From CBDUJZ01 sp047629415 (GTDB taxonomy: Bacteria; Myxococcota_A; Bradymonadia; REDH01), in NCBI GenBank assembly GCA_047629415.1, contig JBLHWZ010000058.1:1-23596 (forward strand): a stretch of 23,596 bases of DNA. The letters are read 5' to 3'. This document shows positions 15,434 through 22,193 of the stretch, in pieces. The notes below the pieces were generated by a model. That model ran no database searches, was not told the origin of the DNA, and saw only the letters and a program-made list of their open reading frames with translations. Each line of letters starts with the position of its first letter. Position 1 is the stretch's first letter. The translations under genes were made by a program, and so were the position numbers.

Positions 15434-17182
15434 ATGATGCTTCGACGACTGAGTTCGCTACTCTCCATTCTCTGTCTCTCCGCTTGCAGCGACGACCCGG
15501 TGGTCGAGGCCGACTCCAATATCGCGGCAGAATCGTCTGGGGATACGGTTAACGACTCATCGCTTGACGGTGCCACTGATGGCGAACTCGATTTAGACGT
15601 GCCCGTGACTTACGAGTGCGGTACCGAGAGCCCAGAAGAGCTCGCCGCTTGCGTCGACGGCGACCTTTGGTGGACGGACATGGAGGCCATCGAGGGGCCG
15701 CGTGTGAGGGGCACCGAAAATTGGCAGCGCGCGCAGGACCTGTGCGCCGACCGCCTGGCGGAGCTCGGCTACGAGGTTGAGCGGCAGGACTGGGGCGCCG
15801 GAGTTAACGTCATCGGCGTTCGCGCTGGAACGGAGCGGCCCGATGAGTTTGTGGTCGTCGGTGGACACTACGACAGTACGACTCACATCGTAGACGGCGG
15901 CGGATACTGTCCGGGCGCCGATGACAACGCTTCTTCGGTTGCAGGCGCTCTCGAAGTCGCCCGTGTACTCGCAACCACGGAGCACGAGCGCAGCACAGTC
16001 ATTGCGTGTTGGGACTTCGAGGAAGGCGGGCTTCTCGGATCGCGAGCTCACGCCACTCGCGCCGCTGCGGATGGAGATGTCATCGCTGTCGTGTTTGCTT
16101 TGGAGATGATCGCTTTCGCAAGTTCGGAACCGGATTCTCAGGTGCTACCTGATGGCTTTGCGCTGTTCTTTCCTGAGACGGTCGACGCATTGAACGCCCG
16201 CGACTGGCGCGGGGACTTCATTGCGGCGATTGGTGACGTCAATGCGCAGGAAGCTATGGATGCTCTGGCCCGAATCGGCGCAACGACTGGCGTGGACTCC
16301 ATCGCAGTCCCAGTGCCGCTTGAGTTCCGTGCAGCGGCGGCCCTGGCGGACCTTCGTCGTTCCGATCATGCTCCGTTCTGGGACGCGAACTACCCGGCGA
16401 TCATGTTGACCGATACAGCGAATTTCCGGAATCCAAACTATCACTGCGCCGAGGGAATTGACTCACTGGATACCCTCGACCGTGAGTTCGCAGCCGGGAC
16501 CATCGCAAACACCATTGGAGCTGCCGCGATCATGCTCGCATCAGAGACTCTTCCGCCAGAGGGGCCGCAGGATCCGCGGGCATGCACACTTAGCGGTGGT
16601 GGATGCGAGGATGGCGAAACGTGCTCCGCCACCTACGCGAATGTCGTCGGTCTGATTGAGACGTGCGTCGAGGACTCTGGAACCCGGACGCTTGGAGACA
16701 CCTGCGCTCGTTCGGAGTTTGGAGTTGACGATTGCACCGCCGGCTTGATCTGCACGCGTTACGACCGGCCGGTCGTCGACGACACAGCGGCGCTCTGGTG
16801 CATGGCGCTCTGCGAGAGTGCATCCGATTGCTCGGAAGGGCAGCGCTGTCATACACCCGGGGTGAGCCCCTACACGGGAGTCTGCGTGACCAACTGCGAT
16901 CCGGCGAACCCGGACACTTGCCCGGATAACGCGCGCTGTGGGGTCTCGTCGTCAGTCGGATCCAAAGAATGGGGAGGACTCTGCGCCGGCGCCCGAGCCT
17001 CTGGAGATATCGACGCGGTCTGCGAGGTGGATGCCGACTGCGGTTCGGGTGCGGGATGCTCTCCCGACACTGGGACGTGCAGACCCTTCTGCACTGATGC
17101 GACGCCATGTACGGATGGGACCTGTGCGGCATATGATCGGCCGAACAGCATTCCGGGACTCGGGTTCTGCCACGCAAACTAG
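15434..17182 (+). CDS. M28-family peptidase lipoprotein with Cys-rich C-terminal modules
   Basis: This 582-residue protein begins with a signal peptide ending in lipobox LSAC (Cys18) and an acidic linker to about residue 55. The M28 zinc aminopeptidase domain (about 75-380) has GGHYDS (His145), GADDN (Asp163), DFEEGG (Glu196-197) and SDHAPF (His), the usual two-zinc site. At the place where many M28 enzymes have an Asp ligand, this protein reads ALEMIAF (Glu224), a change seen in some subfamilies. Residues about 385-582 are Cys-rich, with repeated C-x-x-x-x-D-C-type units, probably disulfide-bonded EGF/TIL-like modules. The protein should be anchored in the envelope and cleave peptides or remove amino-terminal residues outside the cytoplasm. 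It heads a run of three lipoprotein genes with gaps of 73 and 66 bp. Confidence 0.88.
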   Translation: MMLRRLSSLLSILCLSACSDDPVVEADSNIAAESSGDTVNDSSLDGATDGELDLDVPVTYECGTESPEELAACVDGDLWWTDMEAIEGPRVRGTENWQRAQDLCADRLAELGYEVERQDWGAGVNVIGVRAGTERPDEFVVVGGHYDSTTHIVDGGGYCPGADDNASSVAGALEVARVLATTEHERSTVIACWDFEEGGLLGSRAHATRAAADGDVIAVVFALEMIAFASSEPDSQVLPDGFALFFPETVDALNARDWRGDFIAAIGDVNAQEAMDALARIGATTGVDSIAVPVPLEFRAAAALADLRRSDHAPFWDANYPAIMLTDTANFRNPNYHCAEGIDSLDTLDREFAAGTIANTIGAAAIMLASETLPPEGPQDPRACTLSGGGCEDGETCSATYANVVGLIETCVEDSGTRTLGDTCARSEFGVDDCTAGLICTRYDRPVVDDTAALWCMALCESASDCSEGQRCHTPGVSPYTGVCVTNCDPANPDTCPDNARCGVSSSVGSKEWGGLCAGARASGDIDAVCEVDADCGSGAGCSPDTGTCRPFCTDATPCTDGTCAAYDRPNSIPGLGFCHAN

Positions 17183-17255
17183 CTCGCGGATGCTGCGGAC
17201 TGTTACCGCCCGCAAACACACGTTAGACAGCGGGCGCCTCTCCGCCATTTGATCA

Positions 17256-18176
17256 ATGCGCCCATCTCGTCTCTTCGCCGCTCTTGTGCTTCTTCCTGCG
17301 TGCAGCCTCTCAGTCGAAGGGCTGCCGCCAGAGCTGCAGGGGAACGGACCGTCGGACGGTGGCTCTGAGGGGGACACGCCGACAGACTCAGCGAATATCG
17401 ACATGACGGATGTTGAGGATGTCGATCCATTCGAGGAGTTTGGGGTCTGGGAGCCCTGGGCGCGCGTATTGGCGGCGCACCGCGGTCATGGCTGTTTCGA
17501 CTACGACGGCTTGATTGAGTCGGAGGAATCTCTCCAACTCTTGGACGCTACGGTATCCGGATTCGCCGTCGCGGACGTGAGTTCGTTCGACTCTCAGGAG
17601 GAGCATCTCGCCTTTTGGTACAATGCATACAACGCCTTCATCGTGAAGGCGGTTGTTGACGGCTATGACACGTATGAGGGCACGACGATTCTTCTGCCTG
17701 TTGGCGGCGAACTCGCGTTTCGAGCCGAGCGATGGGAGGCGTCTGGGCGGATGCTCTCACTGAATATGATCGAGCATGGCATTCTGCGCCGAGATTTGGA
17801 GCGAGCGCTCGTAGACGACGAGGCGCTGGGCGCCGAACTCCTCGTGCTGGCTGACCTCGCGCATGGTGACTCGCCATTCGACGTTCGGCTGCACTTCGCT
17901 TTGAACTGCGCGTCGGTTGGCTGTCCCAGCCTCCGGGCGGAGCCGTATCTGGCCAGCCGATTGGCCTCGCAGCTTGAAGAGCAAACGGTCGAATTCCTCA
18001 ATGATCCGTCCAAGGGTGCTGGCCCACTCGGGATTAGCGAGCTGCTCACGGGCCTCTACCCCGAAGATTTCGCGCGCGACCTCGGCAGCATCGAAGCGTA
18101 TGTGCTCAGCTACAATCTAGGCGCGGATACAGGCCAACGGATCGGTTATGATTGGTCGCTCAATGAGTGCGACTAG
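17256..18176 (+). CDS. DUF547 lipoprotein
   Basis: This 306-residue predicted lipoprotein has lipobox LPAC with Cys16, a short acidic and Gly/Ser-rich linker (about 20-58) and a DUF547 domain over about residues 65-290. Conserved family segments are FWYNAYNAFIVKAVVD (about 120-135), LSLNMIEHGILR and LHFALNCASVGCPSL. The last includes Cys and His residues that have been noted as papain-like in the family, but no activity is established here. The protein should face the periplasm or the cell surface. The gene lies 73 bp after the M28 peptidase gene and 66 bp before the Sel1-like gene on the same strand, consistent with co-transcription. The start ATG has no Shine-Dalgarno. Confidence 0.87.
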   Translation: MRPSRLFAALVLLPACSLSVEGLPPELQGNGPSDGGSEGDTPTDSANIDMTDVEDVDPFEEFGVWEPWARVLAAHRGHGCFDYDGLIESEESLQLLDATVSGFAVADVSSFDSQEEHLAFWYNAYNAFIVKAVVDGYDTYEGTTILLPVGGELAFRAERWEASGRMLSLNMIEHGILRRDLERALVDDEALGAELLVLADLAHGDSPFDVRLHFALNCASVGCPSLRAEPYLASRLASQLEEQTVEFLNDPSKGAGPLGISELLTGLYPEDFARDLGSIEAYVLSYNLGADTGQRIGYDWSLNECD

Positions 18177-18242
18177 ACTACCGACTGCAATTGCGACGGG
18201 ATTGAGTCTCGCAGAATTCGCGGAGGCCCGCGCGTTTGGCTA

Positions 18243-20012
18243 GTGGTTGCGAAGACCCCACGAGTCGCCTTGCCTGCATACGTCTACATTCTCTGTCTCG
18301 CCGCTGCCGCGTTGATGTCTTGCCATGAGCCAGATTCGCTTCCGAGCATCCTGGTGAGCGGGCCCATGCCGCAGGAGCCCGATTGGCCTGAGAATCGGCC
18401 ACAGTCGGTGTTCGCGCCGCTTCCCGACGACGCCAGTCTTCGCGCTGGGGAGTGCTGGGACGGTGATTCACAGGCCTGCATCGAGATTGGCGAGGCACGT
18501 GTCGGCCGTGAACCGCTAGATTGGTCCCTGATGTTCCTTCGAGCGACGTGCGAGGTCGAAGCCAAGGCGTGCAACCCACTCGGAGTTCGTCTAGCAAACA
18601 TTGAGTCTCCAGAGTTCGCGCCGGTGGAGGCACGAGACGTGTTTCTTCACGGCTGTGACTACGCTCGGCCACAAGACTGCCAGGGCGTGCTATCGCTGCA
18701 CGGAACGCTGTGGAGGCATCGTGAAGAACTGACCGAGATCGAAGCCCCAGACCCGTCGGTGACAGCGGAGCGCCTCGAGGCCTCTTGCGGCGGCGGCGCG
18801 GGTCCGTCCTGTCATGCCGCTGGGGAGGCGCTCGTCGATGAACTACTCGGTACGATCGACGTTCATGCCGCCGCTCAGCTCTTCGGGCAGGGTTGCGCCG
18901 CCGAGTATCTCCCCTCATGTGGCCGGCTTGCAGGGATGCTCGCGGCGGGAGTCGCGCTTGAGGCTGATGGACCAAGGGCGCTCCAACTCGCTCAGCGCGC
19001 CTGTGAAGGGAATGATGCTCCTGGCTGTAAGGTCCTCGGTGACCTCTTCGCAGCGGGTGAAGTTGTCGAGCGGAACGATGTCGCCGCTGTCGCAGCCTAC
19101 GATCGAGGCTGTTCCGCTGACCTAGCGCCTGCCTGTCGCTCACTGGCTCGCCACCTTCGAGATGGACGAGGCATCGATGCCGACTTTGAACGAGCGCAAC
19201 GACTGCTCCAGACGAGCTGCGACGCCGGGCTGACGATCGCGTGTCGCGACTTGGCTCGTCTTCTTCAACAGGGAGATTCCCACGCCCGATCGGTCTACCA
19301 GCAGTCGTGCGACCAGGGAGATCCCTTCAGCTGTTTCGAGCTCGGCAGGCTCTTACACAACGGTGTGGGCGGTCCACGCGACCTCGAGGCGGCCGCCGCC
19401 CGAATGGAAGAAGGGTGCTCCGCTGGCCACGATGGCGCGTGCCTGGACCTCGCGAGGTATCTGACCGCCGGCGACGGGGTGGAGACAGACCGCGGTCGGG
19501 CGGTCGCACTCTTCCGGATGGGGTGCGACGACAGCCAAGGTGAGGCCTGCCGTGAACTAGGCGAGATGTACCGTCGAGGACGGGGCGTCAATACCGACCT
19601 CCAGGAGGCAGCAACGCTCTTCCGCCAGGCGTGCGACCTGCGAGACGGATGGGGGTGCCACAAGCTTGGCGATGCTATCTACAGAGGGGCCGGGGTACGT
19701 TCTGATCCTGTTGAGGCAGCTGCTGCTTACGAGGACGCCTGCGGGCTTGGAGCAGGATGGGGCTGCATTCGTTGGGGAGATGCCTTACGCGACGGTCGAA
19801 TCGGGCCAGTCGACGGGGCGCGTGCCGCACAGCTTTACAGCGATGCGTGCGATGCCGGCACCTTCTGGGGCTGTGTGTTCCTAGGGAACCTTCATCGAAG
19901 AGGCGAGGGCGGAATGCCTCGTGATCGGGCCGTCGCATGTGTGGCGTACGGCACCGCCTGCGATAACGGTCTACAGCCGGCCTGCGAGAGCGAAGAGCGC
20001 TACTGCGGGTAG
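18243..20012 (+). CDS. Cysteine-paired Sel1-like (Hcp-type) repeat lipoprotein
   Basis: The 589-residue product starts at GTG and has a signal peptide with lipobox LMSC (Cys27). Nearly all of the rest is Sel1-like helical repeats of about 36 residues. I count fifteen regularly spaced Cys pairs from about residue 70 to the end. Fourteen are C-x7-C (for example CSADLAPAC, CDAGTFWGC) and one is C-x6-C. This is the spacing of Helicobacter cysteine-rich proteins (Hcp), in which each repeat is stapled by a disulfide. Such solenoids bind proteins or peptides, so a surface or periplasmic scaffold is likely. The C-terminus ends in a further Cys. It is the last gene of the three-lipoprotein cluster. 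Homologues are often in variable copy in myxobacteria. Partners are unknown. Confidence 0.85.
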   Translation: MVAKTPRVALPAYVYILCLAAAALMSCHEPDSLPSILVSGPMPQEPDWPENRPQSVFAPLPDDASLRAGECWDGDSQACIEIGEARVGREPLDWSLMFLRATCEVEAKACNPLGVRLANIESPEFAPVEARDVFLHGCDYARPQDCQGVLSLHGTLWRHREELTEIEAPDPSVTAERLEASCGGGAGPSCHAAGEALVDELLGTIDVHAAAQLFGQGCAAEYLPSCGRLAGMLAAGVALEADGPRALQLAQRACEGNDAPGCKVLGDLFAAGEVVERNDVAAVAAYDRGCSADLAPACRSLARHLRDGRGIDADFERAQRLLQTSCDAGLTIACRDLARLLQQGDSHARSVYQQSCDQGDPFSCFELGRLLHNGVGGPRDLEAAAARMEEGCSAGHDGACLDLARYLTAGDGVETDRGRAVALFRMGCDDSQGEACRELGEMYRRGRGVNTDLQEAATLFRQACDLRDGWGCHKLGDAIYRGAGVRSDPVEAAAAYEDACGLGAGWGCIRWGDALRDGRIGPVDGARAAQLYSDACDAGTFWGCVFLGNLHRRGEGGMPRDRAVACVAYGTACDNGLQPACESEERYCG

Positions 20013-20126
20013 TAGCCTAACGCTCGTACAGCAGACCCTCGGACTGCGTCTCTCGGAACTCTGTCAGGCTGCTGTTACTTGCCTACCACGCCCGTCGTTT
20101 ATGGGCCGCTAGACAGCTCTGGGCCA

Positions 20127-20885
20127 CTAGACCGTCTTGATGAATCGTTCACGCGGCAGCCGAATGCGTGGCCCATAGATGCCACCCGGTTTCCGGCGGC
20201 CCGCGCCGATCACCATGGTCACCACAGCTCCCCGGCCGAGTCCGAGCAGGGACAGAACACGTTTCTCGTCCATGCCTTCCATGGCGCAGGTGTCATAGCC
20301 CGCCGCACGAAACGCGAGCATCAAGTTCTCACACCCAAGCGCCGTGGTCTTGACCGCCCAGGTCACAACGTCCGCACGGCTGGTCGGTCCCCGCGGCACC
20401 GCACGAACGATCCCTACAGTGGAAAGCAGCGCCTTCTTGACCGGCCCGAGCATCCCCAGCGGCCCGTTTCCATACGCTAGGCGTGTGACCGTGTCGTAGT
20501 AGCGATGCATCGATGTCGGCCAGCGCCACACGTCGTCTTCCAGGTGGGTCTTGAGGTCCCGCGCGTTCTGCTTCCATGTGTCGATTCGGGCAACGGCCAC
20601 GATGAGTTCCGCCGCAGTAGCCGCGGCAGGTTGCGACAAACACGCTTTGACCAGGGCCTCCTTCTTGGTCGGGTCGATCACACGATAGAATTCCCAGCAC
20701 TGGAGGTTGGAAGAGGTAGGCGCCAGCAACGCGAGGTCGAGGCAGCGCTCGACGACTTCGTCGGGGATCGGCTCGTCGGCGAAGCGCCGGACGCTGCGCC
20801 TAGACTCGACGACTTTTGCAAAGGCCTCGAAGTCGGTTTCCGGAAGCTCCTCGTAGTACTCTTTGACGGACGGCTTGTTGCTCAT
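20127..20885 (-). CDS. Nitroreductase-family FMN oxidoreductase
   Basis: This 252-residue protein has the nitroreductase fold. It begins with SRRSVRRFADEPIPDEVV (FMN-binding Arg/Ser segment, about residues 28-46) and APTSSNLQCWEF (about 54-65), and ends with GLGRGAVVTMVIGAGRRKPG, which closes the flavin site. Members reduce nitroaromatics, quinones or enones with NAD(P)H, and some act in other oxidations. I place the start at ATG 20885, with AGAGG at the right distance upstream. A longer frame to 20993 lacks a ribosome-binding site and adds 36 residues that do not look like the family. The gene converges on the Sel1-like lipoprotein gene. The substrate cannot be read from the sequence. Confidence 0.87.
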   Translation of the reverse strand: MSNKPSVKEYYEELPETDFEAFAKVVESRRSVRRFADEPIPDEVVERCLDLALLAPTSSNLQCWEFYRVIDPTKKEALVKACLSQPAAATAAELIVAVARIDTWKQNARDLKTHLEDDVWRWPTSMHRYYDTVTRLAYGNGPLGMLGPVKKALLSTVGIVRAVPRGPTSRADVVTWAVKTTALGCENLMLAFRAAGYDTCAMEGMDEKRVLSLLGLGRGAVVTMVIGAGRRKPGGIYGPRIRLPRERFIKTV

Positions 20886-20892
20886 GAGCTTG

Positions 20893-20897
20893 CCTCT
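20893..20897 (-). promoter_or_regulatory. Shine-Dalgarno site for the nitroreductase gene
   Basis: AGAGG on the minus strand, 7 nt before the ATG at 20885. It decides the start in favour of the 252-residue product. It is one of few good ribosome-binding sites in the window. Confidence 0.7.
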
Positions 20898-21125
20898 TCT
20901 GCAGTTGTTATGGGGTACTTTAGAGTCTGCGGCATGGGCTTCGTCGCTCGCTCGCTCGCAGCTACCGCCCTCATACTCCAGGTGCTGACTCATCGGGGAG
21001 CGTAGTGATCGAGGCTCTCCTTGAGGTAGTTCGGGCCTCGAACGAACGGGTTGCGGGATACTCTCCCGAGCGGCGTAAGAACGCGTTCGATGTTTGGCTG
21101 CCGTAGTGGGCTGAGTGCTGGCTCA
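20898..21125. other. Intergenic region between the TPR-like and nitroreductase genes
   Basis: About 230 bp without a clear gene. On the plus strand, GTG 21005 opens a 33-codon frame (VIEALLEVVRASNERVAGYS and on to a TAG near 21106) that looks protein-like. It could be a relic of a longer gene or a microprotein, but nothing else supports it. The nitroreductase promoter should lie here. I see no clear boxes. Confidence 0.3.
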
Positions 21126-22193
21126 CTAGCGCGCGTCAAGACTCTCTAGGTCCCGTGACACGCCGTCGTGCCCATTGCGACGGTCAAAGGCCCCAGCGAT
21201 GGCCTGGACCTGTTCCCGTAGGCTTGTCGCGGCATCCGTAGCTGAAGCGTCGTTTGAAACGCCGGGGGGGCACCAAGTAAGGGGACCATTCGGTGCAAGC
21301 TCGGCCTGTCGTTCAGCAACGAGCGCGGCAGCGTGAAGCACTCTCATGCGGGAGTAGGGCACGCGGGTCGCAAGTTTGACCTCACTGTACTTGGCGAGCA
21401 CAGCCCCCGCGTTGGCAAGCGACCCCCGCCGAACGAGAAAACAGACGTGGTCAGCGATCGCACCGCCCAGCTTGCTATCGGAGACGTCCTGCATTGCCAG
21501 TCCGCGGCGATGAAGGTCGAGCGCAAGCTCGCTACCAGGTGCTAGCCGGTCCTGGAAAATCGCGAGGCGACCGAGGGTGCGATGGGGTACCTCTGCGCAG
21601 CCGGACTGACCCGAGATGAGCGGTTCGGCTTTGCGCAGCGCCTCCCCTCCGAGCCCTGCATTGCCGAGCACACCGACGAAGAAACTCAGCTCGCAGGCGT
21701 GGCAATCATCGCCATAGCTGCGGGGTTCAGCCATCGTGGCTCGCATTCGTTCCAGCGCCTCTTGATGCAGCCCATTGGTTCGAGCGTTCACAGCCCGCCG
21801 ATACATACCGGAGCGGGTGGGGTGGCCCGCTGCACGCAAGCGGTCTTCGTAGTCGCCGTGCAGCCCTTCAAGTCGATCGAGCCCCACCGTTGGGAACTCC
21901 GCCGCGACATCGAGGATCCACTTGTACTGCCACATCAAATCGCCACCGGGCCAGGCAGCGGGGTCGCGGTCGTGCTCGGCGAGCGCCCACGAAAAGTGAA
22001 CCAACGCCCGATCTCCGTGGCCCGACCAAACCGCCGCGTGGATTAGGTCTGTTCGCAGCCGTGCCTCGGGGGCCGTGAGATTGCGTGCATGTACCGTTCG
22101 CAGCGCGGACTCAAGCGCTTCTAGCCGCTCGTTTGAGTTCCACTTCGCGCGGGCCGCTCGTTCGAGCGCCAGTTCGAGTTCATCACTCATCAT
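21126..22193 (-). CDS. TPR-like helical protein, partner candidate of the HSP90-family gene
   Basis: This 355-residue protein has no signal peptide or membrane segment. The sequence reads as helix pairs in the manner of degenerate TPR repeats, for example EARLRTDLIHAAVWSGHGD, MYRRAVNARTNGLHQEALER and LDLHRRGLAMQDVSDSKLGG. There is no catalytic motif I can name. Its ATG overlaps the TGA of the upstream HSP90-family gene in an ATGA arrangement (4-bp overlap), so the two should be co-translated in similar amounts. In eukaryotes, TPR co-chaperones bind the HSP90 C-terminal MEEVD. The HSP90-family protein here ends in PERWMQ, so a different binding mode would be required. A co-chaperone role is an inference from context, and a general TPR adaptor is the safe call. 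Confidence 0.6.
   Translation of the reverse strand: MMSDELELALERAARAKWNSNERLEALESALRTVHARNLTAPEARLRTDLIHAAVWSGHGDRALVHFSWALAEHDRDPAAWPGGDLMWQYKWILDVAAEFPTVGLDRLEGLHGDYEDRLRAAGHPTRSGMYRRAVNARTNGLHQEALERMRATMAEPRSYGDDCHACELSFFVGVLGNAGLGGEALRKAEPLISGQSGCAEVPHRTLGRLAIFQDRLAPGSELALDLHRRGLAMQDVSDSKLGGAIADHVCFLVRRGSLANAGAVLAKYSEVKLATRVPYSRMRVLHAAALVAERQAELAPNGPLTWCPPGVSNDASATDAATSLREQVQAIAGAFDRRNGHDGVSRDLESLDAR

Noticed and set aside
18178..19143. Minus-strand 321-codon frame opposite the Sel1-like gene
   Set aside because: Antisense shadow of a regular repeat gene. Its own Arg-rich content shows no domain.
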